The translations under genes were made by a program, and so were the position numbers. DNA of 64,000 nt, taken from Coccinella septempunctata. Lineage: Eukaryota; Arthropoda; Insecta; Coleoptera; Coccinellidae. Position 1 is the stretch's first letter. The number at the start of each line of letters is the position of its first letter. Under the pieces are notes generated by a model, which was not told where the DNA came from, did not search any database, and saw only the letters and a program-made list of their open reading frames with translations. Positions 26,278 to 36,489 of the stretch are shown piece after piece. The stretch spans positions 27,665,521 to 27,729,520 of the forward strand of contig NC_058193.1 of assembly GCF_907165205.1 (NCBI RefSeq), given 5' to 3'.

Positions 26278-26972
26278 CAGGGTGAGTCTTTGACTCGTGC
26301 AAATATTTGAACAGTAGATTCTTGAGGTTGAAAGAAACACTTTTTTCCTGTACCATTTTTTCCAAATCGGCTCGGTTTGAAGGATACAGCCTTTGAAAAA
26401 CCATAAAAAAATTTATTTTCAGTTCACAAACCGTTTTGTCGAATGAAATGAACATCGGAATATCGTTTTTCATTTATTTGTTGAATCTTTTTCGAACACA
26501 AGATATCATCCACGTCTTCCAGTTTTTTCATTATGAACATTACGTACCACAAAAATACCAAAAATTCAAAGAATACAACTCTTGAAACTAACTTTGACGC
26601 TATCTAGTGAATATTTGAACTTTCTGTAAAATAAAAGTATTCTTCATATTTTCTCGTAAAATGCGCCGTTTTCGAGTAATTTGATGTTCAAAAATTAAAA
26701 AGTACACATCTGTGAAATTTGAAAAATTGGGTATTTTGGCTAGATACAACTTTGTTCAAAAGGCCCCAGATGTGTAGTATCACAAATTGATCTAGTTATT
26801 CTGAAGGTCATTTTGTTTTTCCAGGGGTGGCACAGCCCATTATGAAAATTTAAAATGGATATACATCTTTTTATCAGGACCGAATCTGAAAAAATGGTAT
26901 AGGAAGAAAGTGATTCTTCCAACCTCAAGAATCTACTGTGAAAATATTTGTACGAGTCAAAGACTCACCCTG
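26278..26972. mobile_element. Family B foldback MITE, complete
   Basis: This is a 695-bp non-autonomous DNA element inside E75 intron 2. It is flanked by TA at 26276-26277 and 26973-26974. The ends are inverted copies of CAGGGTGAGTCTTTGACTCG, and the similarity continues inward for about 70 bp. It has no coding capacity. It is the best-preserved B copy here, with relatives at 7669, 13627, 15558 and 58026. TA duplication and CAGGG ends suggest mobilisation by a Tc1/mariner-type transposase, which is an inference. Confidence 0.85.
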
Positions 26973-27978
26973 TATATAACAGAGGTTATTTGGTAATTCG
27001 TCGACGAAAATCTTCACATTTCTTTTGTGTATCTCTTCATTTAAAATGATGCATTTTAGCAGAAATATTGATAGGAACATCCTCTCACCTACATATTCCC
27101 TTCCGAAAGTGAAACGAGTCGAATATACAGCCAAAAAAAAATCAGGACGCTTGTTAGACATTCGATGCCCCGGAAACGCTCTCACTCCCAGAAATCCGAG
27201 ATTTCTAGGGTGAGAACCGCAGCGATGAGGTGGTTTTTTCATCCCGCGTTATGTTGGCCAAAACGGGCATTTATTTGGTAAACCGTGAAGAAAGGTCCCT
27301 TTTCTTTCAGATTCCTAAATCTCGCTTCTACCTGGGGCACAACCGTCAGCGCAAAAACAAGTTCGAAGGTCGCGACGGGTGTAGGTGGCCGATCTGCCGA
27401 AAATAAGGGGTGTAAGGTATAAATTTAAATCTGCATCTGTCGCGATGCGGACGAAGATAAGAAAGTCGCCAACGGATGAGCCTTGAACGATACGATACGA
27501 TCGAAATGGTTCTTTCCATTTGGTTTCCGTAAACCAACGTTATATGAAGTCGTAAATTCTGGATTGATAATTCGAAAAACGATCTGGTCATGAATTCCAA
27601 ACAATAGACGTTAGATGTCATATATATGAATCGGTGCACACAGACGTAAAACTTAATTTCTCGTATCTTAACCTTCGAATTTCTCGGACTGAGAGTGGGT
27701 TATCTTATTACGACTCTGGGTGCTCCCACATGTCACCCAATAAGGAGGATGGTGTAATCCCATCGCCTAAATGTCATGCTAAACTACTCAATTTTTTCGA
27801 GTTTTCAGAATATGCCCCCGGCTAAACGTACAGGACCTTCAGTCAGGTCAAATGCGCGAATGAAAAAAGTTCAAGTTCATCGACGCACCGACTCCTTCTC
27901 AGAACCTTCGGGTAATTGCAACAACGTCTTCTCTTAAGGTCGTCATCTTGGTCGGGTGGAAAAACTGCTCGGTCCGAA

Positions 27979-28000
27979 CCAAGGCCGACGGTTCATTGAC
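27979..28000 (+). promoter_or_regulatory. FTZ-F1 site beside an EcRE-like motif
   Basis: CCAAGGCCG (27979-27987) matches the FTZ-F1 consensus YCAAGGYCR at 9/9. Two bases later GGTTCATTGAC (27990-28000) matches the first 11 positions of the EcRE consensus RGKTCANTGAMCY; the last two positions differ. Both readings are sequence matches only. Confidence 0.4.
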
Positions 28001-28817
28001 TAGAGCAGACGCGTTTAGTGGCCAAACGAGCATCGCCACTAATTTATTTGTCTATTTTATTTTCTAGCCGGTCGGCATGATAGTCCTGCATAAATTTCCT
28101 TGTTGTTTGCCGACAATTTTCGGCCTTGAATGAGGTCGTCATACCGCCGAGCTATAGGGGAACAGACACGTATGTCGGACATGCTTATCGCGTGAAATTA
28201 TGAAAATGGCCCACGTGGTGTATAGTAATTTAGCACTTCCGAGACCTTGGTACAGGTGGAAGGGCTATTTGAATCGAAAATTCGTAAGAGTTCGTTAATG
28301 GGCGGAAGAAGATGGATTGATGTTTTTCGCCACCATTTATCATTTCTTGAATTCTTGATTATTTTTTATGGCGGCATGTGGTGGCTATTGTGCTAGGTAA
28401 AGATCCATCAGAGATACAAAAGAAAGGTATTTATAGGCTGCCGGTGCGTGAACATCCGAGCGATCTTGAAAAGTAAGAGTGGTCTGGGATTCCAACAACC
28501 CGCCCCACACGTATCATCTGTTCAGTTGCGTTCTCGCCTCTTTCTCTTACCTGATGCAGAATCATCGGAGAATTTGGACCACGGACGTTGCCACATTTCG
28601 ACCTATGTTACGCATTAACGTTTTCTCATGGTCCATGTTTTGCGAATAACTCGTAACGTGTTCATGATGTACCTATTCGTCGAGATTGATGTCAAGACCT
28701 CAACAGAACGCCTTCAACTTTCCGCGTCCCCGTGCAGAGATCGGCATCAACTTTGGCAACAGCGAACGACGAAGATTCGCCATACGGTTTGATGAACCCG
28801 CGCAACTCGGTGGCGGT

Positions 28818-28826
28818 TCAAGGTCG
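28818..28826 (+). promoter_or_regulatory. FTZ-F1 consensus site
   Basis: TCAAGGTCG is a 9/9 match to YCAAGGYCR, in a GC-rich part of E75 intron 2. Confidence 0.35.
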
Positions 28827-31800
28827 ATCTACCTGACGTACCGTCGTCTGCCGCTCGGCACCTGCACCCTGCCCAACTAACCCTTCACGTCATCCCTTTC
28901 CGTAGGGGTTGCGCCGGCAAAAAATAGCGAGAGGGTCGAGCGCGTATATGGCGAAATAACCCGTCGAAAAAATCCGATATCCTTCTTCCCTTAAATCATC
29001 GGCCGAGATTGGATATTACCGGCAGCTGTTGCTCGCAGATGACGCCACTTTCGATTTATTTGTTCGGAATTTCTGTTGTTGTTGTTGCGTGGGTCGATAA
29101 ATGGGCCGATCTACCTGAGCTCCGATTCGATTCAACCCTTCGATTTCCCAATTTAGGTAAAAGCGAGATTTCTTTTGTGTATCTTTGATATAGGGATAAG
29201 GGGTTGCGATCTGTCTTTGTCCGAAAGGATTGCGAATGTTGTTTTTGCTTTTATATCGAACGTTTACCTGCAAGGGGTAGATTTCCGGCCCGATTTCGAT
29301 CAAATCCGCGCAATTCGAGAAGACGTGAGAATCCAGCGATTCGTAGGCGTTGTGACGAAATGATCTAGTTCACAAATAAAGCAACGCGGTTTCGCCATTG
29401 GTAATTAACCTGTTTTTTCTCGATCATCTAAAATCCCATTTGGGTCGTGCAACAGGAAACTGTTGCAGCGATATTCTAATAACGAGCTTACTGATAATAA
29501 TAGAGTAGATGTAGAAATACGCGCGAGGCCGGGCCAGAGTGCATCGCGCTCTCGCGATCCCGTTAAAGAAGCTTCGAAGGCGCTCCGCTTGGGGGCTACA
29601 ACGTTGCGGTCGCCGAGGAGCGCGGTCATTCACCGCGCGCTGCAACTGTATCACACACGATTCGGTTTTTCCCGTCCTTATCTTTCCAATTTCGGTTCAT
29701 ACGGATAGCCTGTCCTGCGATAAGATTGGAAATAGAGCAATTGGATATATGAGTCACCTCGATTCACTCCAATTCACCCAGTTGAAGCATTCTCAGAACC
29801 ATTTAAAAGCGACGATAAATCACCAGTTCAATTTGCGAGAACTTAAGCAGATGGAAAAAATCGTAAATCCAGAATACCCCAATGGAATGAAAAAAATTCG
29901 ATAATCGCGCTGGCAGAATTAAAAAAAAAAGGGTTCCTCATCAACACGCGAACCTTCGGAAGTGACGAGAAGGGCGTTGAACTCCGCGGCTCAGTCGATC
30001 AAGGCGCATGCTTTAAATGTTACACTACACCGTTATCGCACAGAGCAATGATGCAATTCGTTTTCCTCCTTCCCCCTGGCGTTCCCCCCTCTATCTGCTC
30101 TTACGCTCGGTCGCGAGTACGACAACCTACATCCAGCAGGCCGTTGAACTGAGCCTTGGAGACGTTCGCCTGTAAAAATCAAAAGCGATCCGAAGATGGA
30201 GAAGGAAATCCCGCATTGTCTTTCGCCGATATGGATCGCGATCGGATTTCGGGGTGTCGATGAGTTACCGTGCCCGCGAACACGGATATTCGTCATCGAT
30301 CTACAATTCTCCATCAATTTTATACTTATTCATTAATATTTCCTACAATTTGTAAGGCAACAATTCATCAATCGCTAAAAAACGCCTAACTCAACTTCCC
30401 TTGTTCTATTAGGTTGGCAACATTTCTTTGAAATACTCTGTGGTCCATATTTCCGCCATTTCCTTCTAACTGTCAAAACTGATATTGTGCATGTGTTGTT
30501 CTGTTCATCGCGAGTTATTAATGATTTTAAATATGATCCTGTTCAATTTTAGATAAAATTGTGATGAGAAATGAATATATTGACCGAACATTTGTATATT
30601 TTTCACGAATATCTTGTGTAGTCTCCCGAATTTGAATAAATCTTCTTCCTGTTGTTGTTTGGATGTTGCGGAGGAAATTCCGAGGGTCAGTGTTGTTCGC
30701 AAAAGGTCTACGTACCGGCGTTCCAATTTCTTCACCACAATTCGGATTCTCGGTAATTCGCGGCAGGCCAAAGAGTTCGTTGCACTGGCTCGACCTCCTC
30801 CTAGTCTTCGGACGTTCGCGTAGGCGTACTCGCAAACTTAACCGCTGCGTAAATTTGAATTATTTCGTAGAGACAGAGAGAACTGACCACCGCATAGGAT
30901 ACTCAAGTAGGCATCGCTAATAAATGTGGGTTGAACGGTGTCGTTGACACCACGCGTTGATGACTGTACGAAATCATCTATACGAGGAGGACATAATTCC
31001 ATTTACGGTGTTTATATTTTCATTTCGAAATGAGATCAGATCATTGTACTGGAGTTTTCAATAATACCGATCGATATATCTTGACCCGAAAAGAGTTCAG
31101 TACTCTTCGATATTGCCTTTATTTGGAGCACGCTGTTTGTCCTACATTTTGATTCTAGAAAAAAGTGGCACCCTACCAATTCGAGAGCCTTGACTTGCTT
31201 ATACGTTTTTCAACGTTCAAGTGTTGTGTCAGTGTAAATATTGACGATATAGGTATGGTGTAATATGGTTATTTTCGAATAGAACACATAAATATACTGG
31301 ATGCATCTTCCCTCATGAAGTTTTGTTTACTCTTCACGGAATTTATTAATATCCTCTCAACGGTGGTCGACGTTTTCTGGAATTTGTCAACTGGATGTGT
31401 TGTGCCACGATTCGGATGTTTCGGTATTATCAGATTCACTTGTCTTATCGGTTATTTTCTTTCCTTTCGTTTTTCATCGGATGATATGTGGAACTCTATA
31501 CTCTGCGAGATGTAGCAATTGCAGAATCGGATCGGTTGTTGCGTATCAACCAACCAAGGTTAAATTTCGACAGTACCTGGTCCATATTTCGCCTATTCGC
31601 CGTATTTCGGACAGATTTCTTCACCGAACAACAGCGGCCGATAGTATCTAGGCCGAGTTTACGGGCCGCTTTGTTTTGATGACCTGAAACTAGGCTATCT
31701 TTGTGTAAGTCATCATTTTTGCATTAGCGAACGAGACCTGGTCGGGGCATCGATCAATGAACTGTGGCGAGAGTACAGCGAACCGCACAGCGCGGAATGT

Positions 31801-32389
31801 GGCAATAATTGGCGTACGCCGATCCGAAGGCGCCCAGGTTGAAAAACGGCCACCGGGCGACCTGATATCGGCTTCTAGAATATTCCGCCCGAAGTCGATG
31901 ACGTAAAGGTGTCGTCATCGATAGATGTATGTGCCAGAAGTACCGACAGCGGTGCTCGTCACGAGAAGGCGCTATTGAAACGTTGGAGTCAATGACCGCG
32001 GCTACGCCAAGACGGACTCAGCGGTAGCCGAGTTGTTATTGCGACAAATCAGTTTTTTTTTAATATTTATTATCTCACAGTTTACGAACTATTAAAAAGA
32101 CAAAGTTTGAAGAAGTTGGAATGCGATAAAAATGAATAATATTACTTTTTCACCAAAATTCACTATTCTGTGATCCGACCTCATAAAATGATGGAGTGAT
32201 TTCAGATTTACTGATTCGCCGAATAATAAGGGCCAAAATACTGCGAGAATTCGTACTCGGTGACGAAACGGCTTCGTTATCCTTGTCCGACGAACGAGGT
32301 TCGCGTATCGCCGAAGAGAGAGGGTAAACTCTCACTTTCACGTAGTGAACTGGCCTCGCGCGGGCTTACTTTGGCGGGTGAACAACCCA

Positions 32390-32400
32390 AATCTGGGTCA
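32390..32400 (+). promoter_or_regulatory. RORE (HR3/E75 monomer site) at the B promoter
   Basis: AATCTGGGTCA matches the RORE/RevRE consensus WAWNTRGGTCA at all positions. It lies 38 bp before the predicted B start site, so HR3 and two-finger E75 could compete here. Binding is inferred from the motif. Confidence 0.5.
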
Positions 32401-32434
32401 GCTGGTTAACTGTAGCGAACTCGGGGAACGTCAC

Positions 32435-32470
32435 TTCAGTTTACTGGTAAATTTCGTACAGAGTGGACGA
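32435..32470 (+). promoter_or_regulatory. E75: E75B core promoter, Inr plus DPE
   Basis: TTCAGTT at 32435-32441 is an arthropod initiator. With its A (32438) as +1, GGACGA begins exactly at +28 (32465) and fits the downstream promoter element RGWYV. This Inr-DPE spacing is strict in TATA-less insect promoters. It predicts a 175-base leader before the B start codon at 32613. Confidence 0.6.
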
Positions 32471-32612
32471 CGCAATCGACATCATTCCGCACGCATCTAT
32501 GATGCCATTGGTGTTGTTCTGTTATTAGTTATCGAACAGTTGTCGCAGTGCTCGACCGATCACGTTGAATTCGCGTTTCGATATCGATCCGTTGTTGAAT
32601 TCGCCAGAGGAA

Positions 32613-32738
32613 ATGATGGCTGTGTTGAACGACGCGCAACAGAAGCACGTCCAAGAGGCTGGCCTCAACTCGGAGGGCAACAGCTCTGGCTGCGAAAGCG
32701 ACGATTCCACCAATACTGAGTGTTGTTCTTGTCCTCAG
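32613..32738 (+). CDS. E75: E75 B-type specific coding segment
   Basis: This segment encodes 42 residues that replace the A N-terminus and finger 1. It begins MMAVLNDAQQKHVQE, continues with an acidic Ser-rich stretch (SSGCESDDS), and ends TECCSCPQ. The frame then runs without interruption into the finger-2 exon: the common acceptor AG (32737-32738) is read as coding sequence and no splice is needed. The ATG at 32613 is the first in a frame open since a TAG at 32526. The result is a 797-residue receptor with only the second zinc finger, the hallmark of E75B, which does not bind DNA on its own and acts through HR3. A Ser/acidic/Cys-rich tract just before the junction also occurs in E75B of other insects, as I recall it. 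Confidence 0.85.
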
Positions 32739-32883
32739 GGTTTCTTCAGGAGGAGCATACAGCAGAAAATCCAATACAGGCCCTGCACCAAGAACCAGCA
32801 ATGCGCGATCCTCAGGATCAACAGGAACCGATGTCAGTATTGCAGATTGAAGAAGTGCATCGCGGTTGGAATGAGCAGAGATG
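32739..32883 (+). CDS. E75: E75 exon encoding zinc finger 2
   Basis: This 145-base exon encodes A-type residues 71-118 from GFFRRSIQQK to GMSRD. Zinc ligands are Cys86, Cys92, Cys102 and Cys105, with C-x5-C-x9-C-x2-C spacing. A-type transcripts enter through the acceptor at 32737-32738 (TTGTCCTCAG); B-type transcripts read into it directly. The donor is G|GTGAGT at 32883/32884, phase 1. The leftover G plus CC of the hinge exon gives Ala in MSRD-A-VRFGRVPKREK. The sequence matches insect E75/Rev-erb second fingers almost throughout. Confidence 0.96.
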
Positions 32884-33034
32884 GTGAGTAATGTTCGAAT
32901 CATTAATTTTTCCTCCTGAATTCAAGCGATCACCATGAAAATATCACGTTTATGACCGATCCGAAAAGATTTCGAAAACGCGAATTTCGAAATTTGCTGT
33001 TCGAGTCATTTTCCTCGTTTTTTTGTCGCGGCAG

Positions 33035-33150
33035 AATATAGGTCACCCAGGTCCCCGAGTTCGATGACCTCGGACTGCAAGTGCTGAAATCGTAACCAAC
33101 CAGCAGCGAGCGGTATAGCGTTCGGGAAAGGAAGCTGAGGTCATTGAACG
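33035..33150 (+). promoter_or_regulatory. Cluster of nuclear-receptor half-sites
   Basis: AATATAGGTCA (33035-33045) is a perfect RORE/RevRE. A second half-site AGGTCC (33049-33054) follows after three bases (DR3). An opposite TGACCT lies at 33065-33070. AGGTCATTGAACG (33138-33150) matches the EcRE consensus at 12 of 13 positions. The cluster starts about 150 bp after the finger-2 donor. Candidate binders are E75, HR3 and EcR/USP. Confidence 0.5.
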
Positions 33151-34649
33151 CGCGTTTGCGGGCATTACCAGATCGATATTCGGAAGACCTACATATTTTT
33201 CGAAATGCAGTAACCATGCACCGTTTCCTCGTTACGTAATTAACCGTTTGTTGAGTAACTGATTTATTGTAGCATCTCGTCTTTGCGGAATCATTATTTG
33301 AAATTCGGAAATCTTTCTAGAAATTAACTTGTTTAGATTCCATCGGAAACAGGGGAAAATAAATTGATCGATAAGTGAAAACAGATGCACCTGATCGATT
33401 TCTCCTCGTTCGGATTGCATTCTTGGGTGATAGTTGTTACGAAACCTCGAGGAACTTTCTACGGGCGCCCAGGAAGTTAAGACACAGCCGCGTCATCAGC
33501 ACGCGACAACTTTCCAGAGGCACGTATCTCCGAGAAAAAAATACGCGCGGTCGATGATCGCTCGATCGAGAGATGGAAGGGAACTTTCTCCGTCTACGGC
33601 GACGAAGAAGATCGCGGGAGAAATTCTCAGATCGATGTGGTAATGGCAATAACGTCGACAACGTTAAAATCGGACGGCGAATTTCTATCGTCGCGTTGCG
33701 TAAATGGAATATTTTACGGGTTCATCGACTCCTTGGAATAGTAAAAGGCGCTTAGCGGATCTGGGACAAATATCTCGGGTCAACGCCATCGCGTGGCGCT
33801 CGCTCCCACCGTTGCTGCAACTCCTCACTGTCGACATCGTAGGAGAATTATGGACAAGTCGCGGGCCACATCAATAATTCCACTCGCTTTCTCCGTCCGA
33901 TTGTTTTCGATTTTCCCGCCGCCATTTGGGTTTCCCTCCCTACCCGTGGGGACCTCTAGCGGGCGACGGCGGCATCTGCGACGACGCGCAAGCCTCGTGA
34001 ACCCGCAGTTTTCCGGCGTCGCCGTGTACCGGGTCAAAGGTTACAGAACATCGATATTCCGTGGAAAATTCCTGCCGGAAGCACGTTGGCCCGGCGGAAA
34101 ATACGCCCCACCACGCAATTCGTCGACCTGACCTGCTCTCTGGCTTGGGGGAGGGCCTGAATTGCCCTCCGAGGGCGTAGGGTGACTCGTGAACGCGCCG
34201 ATTGATAAAACTGGCTGTTCGGGCGTAAATCAACAAGCAGAAATTCGAGTCGATCTATAAATAGCCGATCGACGTATTCTTGGCAAACACTAACAGGTAC
34301 AGGGAGTGACGCGAACGTAAAACGAAATAGTTTCATATATTTCATTAGGGATGATTTATGGGTTTGGTACGTAAGAAATCCATATTTGGGAGAAAAACTA
34401 GGAAAAATACTCGCGTATTCTCTTGAAGAAAATAGTACAAGAGGTCGTCTCATCTACTGATTATCGAATTTCCAATTTAGAGTCAAACTTTTCCGTCCGA
34501 AATTCGAAATAAATAACGAACGCGCCCGATCCGGACCTGTACGCTCTAACGTCGTTGACAGTGGGGAGGAACCATCGAACGACCTTCAGAAACCGATCTG
34601 TGTGCCGCCGAGAGCGATCCGCTATCTAGGAGGTGGGCGCTGAGCGAAC

Positions 34650-34672
34650 CTCAGTCAGCGCTGCTGACTGAG
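34650..34672. promoter_or_regulatory. Palindrome upstream of the D exon
   Basis: Arms CTCAGTCAGC and GCTGACTGAG are perfect inverted copies around a 3-bp centre. The site contains two initiator-like TCAG words and resembles a Maf-type TGCTGACT element with a mismatch. It lies about 370 bp before the D start codon. Confidence 0.3.
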
Positions 34673-35037
34673 CTACGTAGCATAGAAAACGCGGCCACAC
34701 AAACACGCGGCGCACGAGAGAGCTCAAGTTCAAGGGTGATGGAGGGGAAAGCACCGCGCTCTACGACCTCGCTACGCGATGGTGGGGCGCAGAGAGGGGC
34801 ATAGCCGTGGCCGTGGGCGCCTGACGTCTACGCTGGGACCGTGGTTCGCGCCACACAACAGTCACGCTGAACTTTACGCCGCAAGAGCACGTACTAGGTC
34901 GATCGGGAATGCCAACACGCGAACTTCGCAGCCCGACGACAACGGAAATTTCTCAAACGACAGTGATACGCGCCCATGTGATGATTGGTGAAAGTGTTAA
35001 CGTAAATGCGACCGCGATCGGTCAGCGACAGTGCAAA

Positions 35038-35101
35038 ATGGTCGAGGAATTACCCATCCTCAAAGGAATACTGAAGGGTGTCGTCAATTACCATAACGCA
35101 C
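35038..35101 (+). CDS. E75: E75 D-type first coding exon
   Basis: This exon encodes 21 codons plus one base, MVEELPILKGILKGVVNYHNA, and then splices at AC|GTATGT (35101/35102), phase 1. The leftover C plus CC of the hinge exon gives Pro, so the product reads NYHNA-P-VRFGRVPKREK. It lacks both zinc fingers and has 728 residues. The phase match and the family resemblance to insect E75D support it. Two in-frame ATGs lie upstream, at 34909 and 34981, and would add 43 or 19 residues. The 35038 start is preferred because conserved-looking sequence begins there. The role is presumably ligand-domain-only interference with partner receptors such as HR3. Confidence 0.75.
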
Positions 35102-35725
35102 GTATGTGTCATTTATTTATTTTTTTTTTCAATTTATTATTCGTCCAAATTTTTTAACTCGGAACTTGCAACAAATTTTTTCGAGAAAAACGTCGAAAAT
35201 TTAATCTCGAACTTGTCCCTTTAAACCGGAGATAGACGTGGAGGAGGATAATATAAATAAAAGAAAGCGCCTCATTCGTCGTTCAACTTTCAATTGACGA
35301 ATTCGTGAGCGATATATCGATGCATCTCCGAACAATGGTGTGGGCTCGTACGCAGAGGTAACTAGACCTCGCTCACTTTCTTCTCGTGACACGCTGTGAC
35401 CTAAAACACTTTCTTCGCGTAGAGCGTGAAAGCAAATTTCTCTGTCTCATTGTACGTCCTATACTCGATCTTATTTTTCGTCGAATACCGATGCTTATCA
35501 TCTCTCACTTTCTCTCCAGTCCAAAATATTTCACCATTCTCGCGCCCCGAACAGATGCCAGGCAGATGGCACGAGTCACCTGGTAGATAATCATTTTTCA
35601 GTTTTTTTTTTCACGGGGGAGTCGAATACGTTACGTAACCGTTAAGTGATATTTTGATGGTGATTCCCTATTATCGACGATCAGAGATACGCCGTAACTT
35701 ATCGAATTTTTTTTCTCTTTTCCAG

Positions 35726-35967
35726 CCGTCAGATTCGGCAGGGTGCCCAAGAGAGAGAAGGCACGCATCCTGGCTGCGATGCAGCAAAGTTCAAATTCCA
35801 GATCTCTTGAGAAGCAGGTTAATGCAGAGCTAGAAGACGAACAAAGATTAATAGGCACAGTGATAAGGGCACACATAGATACATGCGATTTTACGAGGGA
35901 AAAGATCGAACCCGTACTGGTGAGAGCGCGGGAACAGCCATCCTACACAGCCTGCTCTTCGATCTTG
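35726..35967 (+). CDS. E75: E75 hinge exon
   Basis: This 242-base exon, shared by all isoforms, encodes A-type residues 119-199. It starts with the DNA-binding-domain C-terminal extension AVRFGRVPKREKARIL, which in Rev-erb/ROR-type receptors contacts the AT-rich bases 5' of the half-site. It continues with the hinge (AAMQQSSNSRSLEKQ) and helix-like segments up to PSYTACSSIL. The acceptor is TTTTCCAG at 35725 and the donor is TTG|GTGAGT at 35967/35968, phase 0. Confidence 0.95.
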
Positions 35968-36489
35968 GTGAGTATTTTAATTAATTCAAACAAAGGACTC
36001 ATGAAAATCCGCCTGTACATCCGTTGAACCTCGATGCAGTCGTTCAAAAAAAAAAAAGCCCCAATTATTCACTCATGTGAAATTCCTGCAGTCGTTCAAC
36101 GCAGACTGTCTGGTTGCGCGTATAGAAACCCGTAACAAAAAACCACTTGGGGTTCAACGACGAACGGGTGGATGTTCGTTCGAGCGCCGTACGAAACCCT
36201 ACAAAGCATAGCCAGACTGGGCGACCTTCCTTGCTCTCGTTGGGACAAGCGGAAACATTCAAGGCTCTGCAGGGTATCTTGTCCTTCTCTTTCCCCCTCG
36301 TTCACTCTACCTCCGTCTCGCTCTGGTTGCCGGAGTAACGACACACTTCGGGTGGATTGCCCTTTTTAATTGAATTCGAATCCATACTGCACATTTCTTT
36401 GAATGAAGCCCGCTCAGTCCCAATTGAATGATATTAGCGCGTCGTTATGGCATAAGCAAACCACTAATGAGCTCTTTTCATTGTTACAG
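35968..36489 (+). other. E75 intron 4
   Basis: This 522-base intron has a GTGAGT donor and ends TTGTTACAG. No feature is seen in it beyond a poly(A) run near 36048. Confidence 0.85.

Larger units (their letters stand above)
32884..35725 (+). other. E75 intron 3
   Basis: This 2.84-kb GC-rich intron is free of visible transposons. It contains a cluster of nuclear-receptor half-sites (33035-33150), a 23-bp palindrome (34650-34672) and the D-type first exon (35038-35101). Open frames in 33.3-34.5 kb on both strands overlap one another and show no family features, so they are treated as chance frames in GC-rich DNA. Confidence 0.75.

Noticed and set aside
29539..29904. 121-codon plus-strand frame in intron 2
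   Set aside because: Mixed composition, no domain, and overlapped by frames on both strands.
33375..34453. Several 60-139-codon frames on both strands in intron 3
   Set aside because: They overlap one another inside a GC-rich intron and show no domain.
34034..34453. 139-codon minus-strand frame
   Set aside because: No family match, low-complexity basic stretches, and opposing frames in intron 3.
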